Positions 43,455 through 51,458 of a stretch of DNA of 64,000 nucleotides are shown in pieces. The DNA is taken from the NCBI GenBank assembly GCA_041163745.1, contig JBEAQU010000068.1, positions 1 through 64,000 on the forward strand. Direction: 5' to 3'. A program made the position numbers and the translations under genes. The notes beneath the pieces were generated by a model. The model did not search any database. It had not been told where the DNA came from and worked only from the letters and a program-made list of their open reading frames with translations. This stretch comes from UBA6168 sp041163745. Its GTDB lineage: Bacteria; Bacteroidota; Bacteroidia; Chitinophagales; Saprospiraceae. The number at the start of each line of letters is the position of its first letter. Position 1 is the first letter of the stretch.

Positions 43455-43735
43455 ATCTCTTGGGCGCAAACCAAATTGTCGGTTCGGCTTTGATTTGAGT
43501 TGATACGCCATGTCGCGGCCGAAGCGGCGACGGAACGGCGGATTCGTTGGAAGCGGATCTTTTTCCCGCTTCTCGGGAAGGCTGGTACGCGAATTTTTAG
43601 AATCAGGCTAATCACAGGGATTTTTTTTAATTTGTTGATAGCAAGTGGATTGCGTACTTATTCGCCTTTTTATCAGTGACATTCTGCTCCCCGCTTCGCA
43701 GTGCGGGGCACCCGGCGCAGGACACGGGTGTCGAA
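43455..43735 (-). repeat. Dispersed intergenic repeat, copy C (full unit)
   Basis: On the minus strand it reads from hairpin GCGAAGCGGGGAGCA through TGATAAAAAGGCGAATAAG, CGCAATCCACTTGCTATCAA, ATCCCTGTGATTAGCC, AATTCGCGTACCAGC and hairpin CCCGAGAAGCGGG. It then runs through CGCTTCCAACGAATCCGCC and CTTCGGCCGCGACATGGCG to CCGACAATTTGGTTTGCGCC. It is the best preserved copy and aligns with A, B1 and B2. It lies between the M23 and CapA-like genes. Confidence 0.85.
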
Positions 43736-43949
43736 GCGCGGGAGAGGATTCGCTCGCGGGAAAAGCTGTCCTCCCAAGCATTTGTGACCCGATAATTTGG
43801 TTTACGCCCTGAATCTGACCTAGTCACTCCTTGAATCCCCCCGCCGGATGCAGGAGGTCGTATCGCACGGCAGAAAGACTGTGGCGGAAGGATGCGTCCG
43901 TGCATGATTGCGACTTTTCCCTGATGCCACCGCAACCCGACGAACTGAC

Positions 43950-45011
43950 ATGAACTACCGACTGAGACGCCACATCCTTGTTTCCATCTTTTTCCTATCA
44001 GGTTTCCCCTTGCTGCGGACCCAAACAGCGGACACGCTGCACATCATCGGCGTCGGAGACATCATGCTGGGTACCAATTACCCCTCCCCGAACTATCTTC
44101 CGCCCAACGAAGGCAGGGACCTGTTGGCGAAGGCGCTCCCCATCCTTTTGTCTGCGGATGTGACCGTCGGCAACCTGGAAGGGACGATATTCGACGGGGC
44201 AGGGACGCCCAAGCAATGTCGGGACCAAAGCAAATGCTATGTGTTCCGGTCGCCGGCGGCCTATGCGGCACACCTGGCTGATGCCGGATTCGACCTGCTG
44301 AGCGTAGCCAACAACCATTCCGGAGATTTCGGGCCGGCCGGCCGTAAAGGAACCCAAGCTGCCCTCCAGTCCCACGGCATCGCCTACGCAGGCTGGGCCG
44401 GCACGCACGAATCGGTGGTGATCACCCGCGAAGGGCTCCGCATCGGATTCTGCGCATTCGCACCCAACAGCGGCACCTGTGACATCCGCGACATCCGCCG
44501 GGCGGCATCGATCGTCGCCGACCTGGAAAAGCGCAGCGATGTGGTGGTGGTATCCTTTCACGGTGGGGCGGAAGGCGCCGACAACCAGCACGTACCCCGA
44601 AAGACGGAGACCTACCTGGGGGAAAACCGCGGAAACGTACACGCCTTTTCACATGCCGTCATCGATGCCGGGGCAGACCTTGTCCTGGGTCATGGCCCGC
44701 ATGTTCCCCGGGCCATGGAGCTGTACAAGGGACGGCTCATCGCATACAGCCTCGGCAACTTCTGCACCTACGGCCGCTTCAGCCTGCAAGGGCCCGCCGG
44801 CGCAGCGCCGCTACTGGAGGTATTCACCGATGCCAAAGGCGCCTTTCTGCACGGGAACATCGTATCGTACTATCAACGCAAGCCGCACGGACCGTATCCC
44901 GACGACAGTGGGGAGGCGGCCCGGCTCATCCGCCAGCTCAGCCAGGCAGATTTCCCCGAATCCGGACTCCTCATCGGGGCGGACGGACGGATCCGGCCTT
45001 CTCAGAACTGA
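43950..45011 (+). CDS. CapA-family (poly-gamma-glutamate/metallophosphatase-like) secreted protein
   Basis: This protein of 353 residues has a signal peptide (about 1-24). The CapA fold, a calcineurin-like metallophosphatase variant, is shown by IIGVGDIMLGTNYP, ADVTVGNLEGTIFD, AGFDLLSVANNHSGDFG, VVSFHGGAEG and DLVLGHGPHVPRAME, which supply the metal-binding Asp, Asn and His residues. The family is linked to capsule poly-glutamate, but many members in Bacteroidota have no such partner genes, as here. Its last 10 nt overlap the convergent M28 gene. ATG 43950 opens the signal peptide. Confidence 0.88.
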   Translation: MNYRLRRHILVSIFFLSGFPLLRTQTADTLHIIGVGDIMLGTNYPSPNYLPPNEGRDLLAKALPILLSADVTVGNLEGTIFDGAGTPKQCRDQSKCYVFRSPAAYAAHLADAGFDLLSVANNHSGDFGPAGRKGTQAALQSHGIAYAGWAGTHESVVITREGLRIGFCAFAPNSGTCDIRDIRRAASIVADLEKRSDVVVVSFHGGAEGADNQHVPRKTETYLGENRGNVHAFSHAVIDAGADLVLGHGPHVPRAMELYKGRLIAYSLGNFCTYGRFSLQGPAGAAPLLEVFTDAKGAFLHGNIVSYYQRKPHGPYPDDSGEAARLIRQLSQADFPESGLLIGADGRIRPSQN

Positions 45012-46234
45012 ACTTCCCGTTCCATGGGCTGCCCTTTGCGCAGAATCCTAACGACGGTGGCATCCCCTTTTTTGAACAGGCTGAGGCCCTCCATATAGTC
45101 GTAGATGTTGCGGACTTCCTTGTCGCCGATACCGATGACGACATCACCCTTTTCCAATCCGCCCAGTTGGGCCGGCCGGCCGTCGAGTACGGCATCGATC
45201 CGCATCCCCTCACCGTCGAAGACATAATCCGGCATGACACCGAGGGTCACCTTGAAGCTGGCGGCCTGCTGGGTCGTGTCCTTTGTCTTGGTGAACGCAA
45301 TTTTTCCGGAACCGTCGAGGGCTTCCACCAACCGGCCGATGTACAAGGACACATCGTACAAACCTTCGTAGTTGATCAGCTCGCTGTCGTCACTCGGCTT
45401 GTGATAATCGGCATGCTGGCCGGTGAAGAAATGGAGGACGGGGATATCCGCAAGGTAGAACGATGTATGGTCCGATGGCCCTACCCCGCTGTCGGAAGTC
45501 TTGGGCCGGATGCCGCCCACCTGTACCTTGCCGAGCGCTTCCTGCCAGACGGGAGAAGTACCTGTACCATTTACGGCCAGCACCTTCTCTTCGTTCAGCC
45601 GACCGACCATGTCCATATTGAGCATATAATTGACCTGGCCGAGGTCGATGGTAGGCTGTTCCACGAATTTCTTGGAACCGAACAAGCCCAGTTCCTCCCC
45701 GGAGAATGCCAGGAACAGGTAGTTGTTGGATTTCGCGGCGGACTGCCTGAGGTATGCGGCAAGGAACAACAAGGCGGCGACCCCGCTGGCATTGTCGTCG
45801 GCGCCGTTGTGTACCGCCGGCCCTTCCGTATGCAGGGAAGCCCCGGGTAGCCCGAGCCCGAGATGGTCGTAATGCGCACCAATCACAATTGTCTGTGGTG
45901 CGTCGTTGTCGATGAAACCAAGTACATTCCTGCCCGTTCGTGCTTCCCCCCCTTCCGCCGTGTGCGGGTTGGCCCCAAGTCGGAAATCAAAGGATTTGTA
46001 CCAGTTTCCATCGGTACCGCCGGGTTCCACCCCGATCTGTCGCAGACGGCCTGCAATGTAGGCGGCGGCCATTTCCTCTCCCTTGCGGCCCGTTTCCCGA
46101 CCTTCCAGCAGATCCGATGCCAGGTAGACGACATCCACCTGCAGTTGCCGGAGCGCTTCCTCCCGAGCGTCCTGTGCCCGGAGCCCGGCACTGGCGGCGA
46201 CCACCGCCATCCACATTAACACTGTCTTTTTCAT
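45002..46234 (-). CDS. M28 zinc aminopeptidase with C-terminal PDZ domain
   Basis: This secreted protein has 410 residues and a signal peptide (about 1-21). The two-zinc M28 site is visible: AHYDHLG (His, Asp), NGADDNASG (bridging Asp), SGEELGLFGSKKF (general-base and ligand Glu), LNMDMVGRL (Asp) and GQHADYHKPSDD (His). The last about 90 residues form a PDZ domain (MRIDAVLDGRPAQLGGLEKG), so substrate binding or localisation through a peptide tail is likely. It removes N-terminal residues from peptides in the periplasm or outside. It converges on the CapA-like gene with a 10-nt overlap. Confidence 0.9.
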   Translation of the reverse strand: MKKTVLMWMAVVAASAGLRAQDAREEALRQLQVDVVYLASDLLEGRETGRKGEEMAAAYIAGRLRQIGVEPGGTDGNWYKSFDFRLGANPHTAEGGEARTGRNVLGFIDNDAPQTIVIGAHYDHLGLGLPGASLHTEGPAVHNGADDNASGVAALLFLAAYLRQSAAKSNNYLFLAFSGEELGLFGSKKFVEQPTIDLGQVNYMLNMDMVGRLNEEKVLAVNGTGTSPVWQEALGKVQVGGIRPKTSDSGVGPSDHTSFYLADIPVLHFFTGQHADYHKPSDDSELINYEGLYDVSLYIGRLVEALDGSGKIAFTKTKDTTQQAASFKVTLGVMPDYVFDGEGMRIDAVLDGRPAQLGGLEKGDVVIGIGDKEVRNIYDYMEGLSLFKKGDATVVRILRKGQPMEREVQF

Positions 46235-46350
46235 GCTTTTGTATTTTGATGATGTTGGACTTGCAAAAACAGCTCTTCCGGTTTCCGACCGGCCCCTCCG
46301 GCAAATTTGCCAATGAATGGCCAAACCGTTTACCATGTTGCAATATTTCG

Positions 46351-46390
46351 CTTACATTTTTTTGTAAGAATCAGCAAATGATTATCTTTG
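46351..46390 (+). promoter_or_regulatory. Bacteroidota-type promoter with an overlapping inverted repeat
   Basis: TTTG (46361-46364), an 18-nt spacer and TATCTTTG (46383-46390) match the -33/-7 pattern TTG-N19-TAnnTTTG very well. A perfect inverted repeat CTTACA-N6-TGTAAG (46351-46368) overlaps the -33 box and could be an operator. The only plus-strand unit that it can serve is the short one that ends at the 46498-46529 terminator. Confidence 0.65.
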
Positions 46391-46402
46391 GCTTGTCTTA
46401 AA

Positions 46403-46492
46403 ATGTCCATGATTTGCGACCAATCCGCTCCGAAAGCTGAAGACGCACATCGCCGCAGCCGACGGAAGCCTCAAGATTATAGTGTTTCATAG
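46403..46492 (+). CDS. Possible 29-residue peptide inside the small transcript
   Basis: An ATG 6 nt after the expected transcript start opens 29 codons and stops 5 nt before the terminator hairpin. The peptide starts MSMICDQSAPKAEDAH, is rich in Arg/Lys in the middle and has no membrane segment. The neat fit between promoter and terminator favours it, but there is no homology evidence. Confidence 0.3.
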   Translation: MSMICDQSAPKAEDAHRRSRRKPQDYSVS

Positions 46493-46497
46493 TGTGA

Positions 46498-46529
46498 GGA
46501 GTAGCTGCTTCGGTGGTTGCTCCTTTTTT
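46498..46529 (+). terminator. Rho-independent terminator with a UUCG loop
   Basis: GGAGTAGCTGC (46498-46508) pairs with GTGGTTGCTCC (46513-46523), with several G-U pairs, around a C(UUCG)G tetraloop. TTTTTT follows at 46524-46529. The T-run is only on the plus strand, so it does not serve the flanking minus-strand genes. Confidence 0.8.
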
Positions 46530-46557
46530 CTTGCCGCATCCGACTGCGGAAAGAGGT

Positions 46558-47532
46558 TCATCCTTTGCGCGCCAGCAAAGCCTCCGCAAATTGCCGCAGC
46601 ATCTGGCGCTGCGCGGCGTCACCGGCTACCGAAGACAGCGCCTCCATTCCCTCCTGGAAATAGTCCATTTGCAGCGAACCCGCCGCCTGCTCGACTCCCA
46701 GGTCCTGGAATATCTGCCGGACCGCGGAGACTTTCTCCGTTTCATCGTACGGAGTGCCATCGTAATACCGACGAAGACGGTCTGCCGTGGGTGCATCCGC
46801 CCGATCGAGCGCATACAGGTAAAGATAGGTTTTCTTGTTCTGCATGATGTCGCCTCCGGCCCGCTTTCCAACCATGACCTGGTCTCCGAACGTATCCAAC
46901 ACATCGTCCTGCAACTGAAAGGCCATCCCTATCTTCTCCCCGAATGTATACAGGGCGGCGGCATCCTTGTCGGAAGCACCGCCCCGCAAGGCCCCGATCT
47001 GCAGGGCGGCGGCCAGCAAGACCGCCGTCTTCCGTCGGATCATCCCGAGATATTCCGGGATGGTGACATCCTTCCGGCCCTCGAAATCCATGTCGTACTG
47101 CTGCCCTTGACACACAGCCAGGGCCGTGTCATTGAAGATGCGCAGGACGTCCCACTGGCGTGCATGGGGTTCCTGCATCAGGTACTGGTATGCCAATATC
47201 AGCATCGCATCACCGGAAAGGATCCCATTGTTCAACCCATACCGGTAGTGAACCGTCGGCTTTCCCCGTCGCAGCGGCGCTTCGTCCATGATGTCATCAT
47301 GAACCAGGGTGAAGTTGTGGAACACCTCCACCGCCATCGCGGCCGGCAGGGAAGGCCGGACATCCTCGGAGAACAGGGAATGACCTGCCAGCACCATGGC
47401 CGGACGCAACCGCTTGCCACCAAGGGACAGGATGTATCCGATGGGTTCGTACAAGGTCAGGGGCTCCGAGCGAAAGGATTGCGACCCCATGTATTTTCCG
47501 AACAGGTCTTGTAATTGGTGCAAAGTTTGCAT
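46558..47532 (-). CDS. Trans-polyprenyl diphosphate synthase
   Basis: This protein of 324 residues joins isopentenyl diphosphate to an allylic diphosphate. Both Asp-rich motifs are present: D79-D-I-M-D83 (first DDxxD) and D209-D-V-L-D213 (second), with GGKRLRP (38-44) for substrate phosphate. The residue five before the first motif is Phe74, which tends to limit chain length, so a C15-C20 product is more likely than a long quinone chain; this is only an inference. It is a cytoplasmic single-gene unit on the minus strand. ATG 47532 begins the conserved helix. Confidence 0.9.
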   Translation of the reverse strand: MQTLHQLQDLFGKYMGSQSFRSEPLTLYEPIGYILSLGGKRLRPAMVLAGHSLFSEDVRPSLPAAMAVEVFHNFTLVHDDIMDEAPLRRGKPTVHYRYGLNNGILSGDAMLILAYQYLMQEPHARQWDVLRIFNDTALAVCQGQQYDMDFEGRKDVTIPEYLGMIRRKTAVLLAAALQIGALRGGASDKDAAALYTFGEKIGMAFQLQDDVLDTFGDQVMVGKRAGGDIMQNKKTYLYLYALDRADAPTADRLRRYYDGTPYDETEKVSAVRQIFQDLGVEQAAGSLQMDYFQEGMEALSSVAGDAAQRQMLRQFAEALLARKG

Positions 47533-47752
47533 GGTGTGCTGTTTTGTCCTTCTTCCCATTGCCGATCAGCCGAACAGACATTCACCTTCCACATCCGTAC
47601 CGACAACCCGCGGAAATCCGGAGGCAAGCGTCCCTGCCCGGACTGTCGTCTCGGTATCGTGGCGTCCACTTTCGGGGGGTCGCCCGCCGCCGGAGCCCGA
47701 CGCTCCCGAAACCCCGATGATTGTACCTTGACCAATCACCAATCGTCCGTCA

Positions 47753-48193
47753 ATGAGAAAATCCAGACCTGTAAACATTTTACTCGTTGAAGATAACCCC
47801 GGTGACATCCGTTTAGCCCAGGAAGCCTTCAAGGAAGTAAAAATAAAAATAAACCTCGAGGTGGCAACCGATGGGGTCGAAGCCATCCAATACCTACGGA
47901 AAAACGCTCCGTTCGAGACTGTGCATACCCCCGACCTGATCATACTCGACCTCAACCTGCCCAGGAAAAACGGAAAGGAAGTCCTGGCGGAAATCAAGCG
48001 GGACGAAACGCTCCGCAGCATCCCGGTCGTTATTCTGACGACCTCCTTCGCAGAACAGGACATCAAGACCAGCTACTACCTGCATGTCAACTGCTACATC
48101 CGCAAACCGGTGGATTTCGACCTGTTCTTCCATGCCATTCGGAAGATCGAGGATTTCTGGCTCAACACCGTGGCTTTGCCTTCCATGGCCTGA
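47753..48193 (+). CDS. Single-domain response regulator (Rcp1-like)
   Basis: This protein of 146 residues is a receiver domain only. The acidic pair is in ILLVEDNPGD, the phosphoacceptor is D66 in LIILDLNLPRKNG, and the Lys is in CYIRKPVDF (about 117). The NLPRKNGKEVL insertion pattern is that of Rcp1-type regulators, which shuttle phosphate from hybrid or phytochrome-like kinases. Kinase genes are expected next door, but the following 2.2 kb contains only decayed two-component fragments, so this regulator may be an orphan. Confidence 0.92.
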   Translation: MRKSRPVNILLVEDNPGDIRLAQEAFKEVKIKINLEVATDGVEAIQYLRKNAPFETVHTPDLIILDLNLPRKNGKEVLAEIKRDETLRSIPVVILTTSFAEQDIKTSYYLHVNCYIRKPVDFDLFFHAIRKIEDFWLNTVALPSMA

Positions 48194-48262
48194 AGTTTCC
48201 GTCGGAACGGGGCGCTACCGACTTCCCATGTCATGGACCGTCCGAACATCCAAACCTGACAG

Positions 48263-48673
48263 GTGAATCGCAACCCAACCCTTCTGATCCTGTCGCTTGC
48301 GCAGGATGCGGGCGGCCATGCCAGGCTGACCGCGACCCGCCGGAACGGCAGGCTGCGCCTTGGGCTGCAGATAGCCGAAAGCCTTGCCAAGGGAACCCGG
48401 CCGGCAGCCAAGCCGGCGGTCGATATCATCCTGTTGACGCTGTCGGACTGCCAGGGATTCCGCACATTGACATACTTCCCGACCGGAGCCCGGCAGATTC
48501 CTGTGATTGTGCCGGGCGGGACTTCAGACGACATGCTCGGGGAATAGGCCTTTCGCATGGGCGCACAGGACATCCTGGTCAAACATGTGCCGGACGGCGC
48601 CCCGCAGTGACGTCTAATCCGGTACGCCCTCCTGCGTTCGGCCGGCATGTACCGGCTGGAGAAGTCCTTCCAT
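48263..48673 (+). pseudogene. Decayed response-regulator receiver domain
   Basis: One reading frame gives VDIILLTLSDCQGFRTLTYF, IPVIVPGGTSDDMLGE, stop, AFRMGAQDILVKHVPDG and, after a second stop, RLIRYALLRS. This matches the receiver pattern DIILLDLSLPDSQG, PIIVLTGLDDE and AVRxGAQDYLVKG, followed by the linker IRYAxER usual before PAS or kinase domains. The phosphoacceptor Asp is replaced by Thr, two residues are deleted, and TAG (48545) and TGA (48608) break the frame. It is a clear relic. Confidence 0.75.
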
Positions 48674-50039
48674 ACATTGGAATGGGAAACGAGCCTGGTT
48701 GGCGGAGTGATGCGCTGGCCTGCTCAAATCTTCGCTTACGCGAATGGCACAATGGTGCCACTGCGGTTTCCCGGTCCACTTTCCTGTAAATGGTGCACCC
48801 GGTGTAAAGGCAGGCCCCGTATCATGATTTATTCGATAAAACAGCGGCGGGGCCATACCTCGCGAAACAAACCCACTTGATCCGGATGGCAGGCTTCCGC
48901 CACCAACTGGTCAGCATGCGGGCTGCCTTGCACATGCCGGAAGACAGCGCCCTCTTCCCTGGTCGGCAGCTTGCAGCCTACCGCTCCTTTGGCCGATCCG
49001 CTGACGGAGACCGCCCTTGGGAACCGAGGTCCGCTGGGGAACAACCCAAATGGTCGGCTCCGCTATCATCCGAGGGGATGCACGATTTCGCTGCCCTGGC
49101 GGCCATTTGACTGTCCCACCGTATCCCGGTGTTGCCGGGATACGAATTTTGGAGACTTGAGGTGAATGACCGGGATTTTTTTTATTATTTGATTGGTATA
49201 ATCTTGTGTACTTTTTTTTCATGACAGGGATTATGCTCCCCGGTCAAAGCGAAAGGGATCCGGCCGGTCGGGTGATGCCATGGAAAGGAGTATGCTGCAA
49301 TCCTCATCCATGCGCTGTCTGAGGTTGGGCGCCCGTCCGCTAGCGCGACCCGCCGGATTGGCCGCTCCGCCTTCCGACCGCAGGTTCCGGGTGCAAATCC
49401 CGATGACATCCCCCCCCCTGCTCAACCTGCTTGTCCTAATGAAGATGGAGCAGCAGCGGCCGGGCCGCGCCCTGCCATCCCCAGTTTTCCCAGGTTATCG
49501 TAGGACTTTCCCTGGGACGCCACCACTTGCTCAATTTCTATCAACCGAACCGGTCGAAGACGGACGCGGATGCAGATTAAGTCTTCGGGTTGTCTGCCTT
49601 TTGGTTGCCATCGTCGCTCTTGTCCGAATCCCACGGCTGCCGACGGCCTGTCACCGGACATCCGACCAGGGGAAGACCTGTCTGAACAGGCCATCGGAGA
49701 CCCGCTACGGCTGAAGCAATGGCGCCAGGTCCGTCCTCGGGAATTTCATCCAATACAGCGCGACACCTTCCGGCGGATGTCCCAGCCAATGAAGAGGAAC
49801 CGACCGGCCGTCAGCCTGTTCGAGCTGTCGGTGGAGTTCGGGCGAACGGCCGGCATTCCCGCCACGGTCCTGCAGGCCTTGACGGTGACCATGCCGCACC
49901 CTTCTTCGGGCTGCCGACCGGCAAGCCCTCCCCTTCGGAAGTCTTTAAGCACCTGGAAAAAAACGGCAGGGAGGGATAAGCGTCAGCCGGGCCGCCGACG
50001 GCCGTGTCCGGCGCTGTTCGTCCGCCTCCCCTTGCAGCA
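48674..50039. other. Non-functional stretch with no intact gene
   Basis: About 1.4 kb without a convincing ORF. It contains a degenerate copy of the dispersed repeat (49045-49245). Short peptide strings in several frames hint at decayed two-component genes, but none is long enough to name. Confidence 0.45.
49045..49245 (-). repeat. Dispersed intergenic repeat, copy F (strongly degenerate)
   Basis: Read on the minus strand, the order of landmarks is kept: GGGGAGCATAATCCC, an AT-rich run with CAATCAAATAATAAA, AAATCCCGGTCATTC, AAATTCGTATCC, a GC hairpin, and a tail like AGCCGACCATTTGGGTTG. Identity to the others is much lower. It lies inside the decayed two-component region. Confidence 0.5.
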
Positions 50040-50400
50040 GATACCGACCCCGGGGATGCTCAAAGGCGATACACCGTCTCACCGCCGCACCTTCCACCAT
50101 TTTCTCAATCAACTGGCTACCATCAAGGTGCCGAAGACCCGGACGGATCTTGTAACGATGGACATAGTGGAAAACGATGTTGTGACAATGGAAAAAGCGA
50201 TGGCATTCAGATACGACCTTGTCCTGATGGATCTGCAGCTACCCGTGACGTACGGCCTCGGGACTGCCAGCAGGACCCGCCTGAACAATCAGGTCCCGAT
50301 CATCTCCCCCCGGAGGGCGTGCACATCCGAGCGCGGGAAGAGGACCGCCCCTGGCCTGCAACGGCCGTGCCCCGCGTGTACCATCATGAAGATACTGGTT
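50040..50400 (+). pseudogene. Decayed receiver domain of a (hybrid kinase) response regulator
   Basis: The frame reads FHHFLNQLATIKV, VTMDIVENDVVTMEKAMAFR, YDLVLMDLQLPVTYGLGTAS and NQVPIISP. Compare the normal receiver: VxxAENGxEAVEKAxxxxYDLVLMDxQMPxMDGLEATRxIR and xxVPIIALTA. The phosphoacceptor Asp region MDLQLP is kept. The N-terminal acidic residues are gone, and the end merges into unrelated sequence before the epimerase gene. It is open by chance but not a functional domain. Confidence 0.65.
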
Positions 50401-50405
50401 GAAGC

Positions 50406-51398
50406 CTATCGGACCTTCGAGACCCAATCGATGGTGCGGTCGAGTCCCTCGGCCAAGGGCAGCGGGCGGTAGCCCAACTCCGTCCTGGCTTTTTCGATGG
50501 ACAATTCCCAGTGGTAGAGATATTTCCGGACCCAAGGCGGGGTTAGCAGCGGCGGGGTGCCGGTCAGCCGGGCCCATGCTTCCATCCCATGGGCGGCCAA
50601 CAAAATCAGGGGGACCGGCAAGCGGACCATGGAAATCCGGCAGCCGCTGACATCGGACAGCAGGTCGAAGAACGCGTTGAAGCTGACATTCTCGCCTCCG
50701 AGGATATACCGTTCCCCGTTGCGTCCCGCTTCCATGGCCAACAGATGCCCGCGCACAACATCATCGATGAACACATAATTTCCGATGCTCCGACCGCTCC
50801 CCGGGATGGTGCGGAAGCGTCCTTGCAGGAAAAACCGGATCATCCGGGTGACGCCGTTGCTTTCGCTGAGTTCACCGGGACCGAAGACACGGGAAGGACA
50901 GACGGTCACCACCTCCATTCCGGCTTTGGCCATATCCGCTGCCAAGTTCTCCGCTTCCGATTTGGAGCGGTCGTAATCCGTAAAATAGGGTACGGACCGG
51001 GGTGTTTGTTCATCGGTAGGCTGCCCCGGTATGGTGGAAGGGTTGATGACACCGGCCGTGGAGGTGAAGACGACCCGCCGGACAGCGGCGGCCCGGGCGG
51101 CATGGAAGACATGTTTCGCCCCTTGCACGTTGAATCGGAAATAGGTATCCGCATGCCGGGCCCAAGGTTTCGCATAGGCCGCCACATGGAACACCCCGTC
51201 GCATCCGCGCATGGGCAGGCGGAGGGATTCCGGATGGAGGATGTCACCCTGAAACAACCGGACACCTTCGACTGTCTGCAGCGGCGTCGCACGCGAAGGA
51301 TTCCGGTACAGGGCCCGCACTTCATGACCTTCGTCGGCCAAGGCCTTGCAGAGCGCACCGCCGATGAATCCGGTGGCACCCGTCACCAGGTACTTCAT
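50406..51398 (-). CDS. NAD-dependent epimerase/dehydratase family protein
   Basis: This extended short-chain dehydrogenase has 330 residues. The cofactor motif is GATGFIGG (7-14), and the catalytic pair is in YDRSKSEAE (YxxxK). Phrases such as VTGATGFIGGALCKALADEG, FTSTAGVINPS and RYILGGENVSF resemble dihydroflavonol reductase/HpnA-like members rather than sugar epimerases. It probably reduces or epimerises a small substrate in the cytoplasm; the substrate is unknown. It begins 60 nt after the stop of the first T9SS protease gene on the same strand, so co-transcription is possible. ATG 51398 is directly before the nucleotide fold. Confidence 0.88.
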   Translation of the reverse strand: MKYLVTGATGFIGGALCKALADEGHEVRALYRNPSRATPLQTVEGVRLFQGDILHPESLRLPMRGCDGVFHVAAYAKPWARHADTYFRFNVQGAKHVFHAARAAAVRRVVFTSTAGVINPSTIPGQPTDEQTPRSVPYFTDYDRSKSEAENLAADMAKAGMEVVTVCPSRVFGPGELSESNGVTRMIRFFLQGRFRTIPGSGRSIGNYVFIDDVVRGHLLAMEAGRNGERYILGGENVSFNAFFDLLSDVSGCRISMVRLPVPLILLAAHGMEAWARLTGTPPLLTPPWVRKYLYHWELSIEKARTELGYRPLPLAEGLDRTIDWVSKVR

Positions 51399-51458
51399 GC
51401 CTTTGTTGTTTTTCCCGTTTCCCCACCGGCTGCCGCCGTCGGAGGGACACAACCGGGG

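Larger units (their letters stand above)
46397..46529 (+). ncRNA. Predicted small transcript of about 130 nt (sRNA or tiny mRNA)
   Basis: The unit is defined by a near-consensus promoter (46351-46390) and an excellent terminator (46498-46529) on the plus strand, in the gap between two minus-strand genes. The transcript would start near 46397. It could be a regulatory RNA, or the mRNA of a 29-residue peptide listed separately, with a leader of only about 6 nt. I recognise no known RNA family in it. Confidence 0.5.

Noticed and set aside
49380..49420. String GGGTGCAAATCCC resembling a tRNA T-arm
   Set aside because: No matching acceptor, D-arm or anticodon arm could be folded around it. No tRNA was found anywhere in the window.
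49422..49694. Minus-strand string DLICIRVRLRPVRLIEIEQV, faintly like a LytTR domain start
   Set aside because: Only about 20 residues look similar, the rest does not follow, and the region is decayed; too weak to call.
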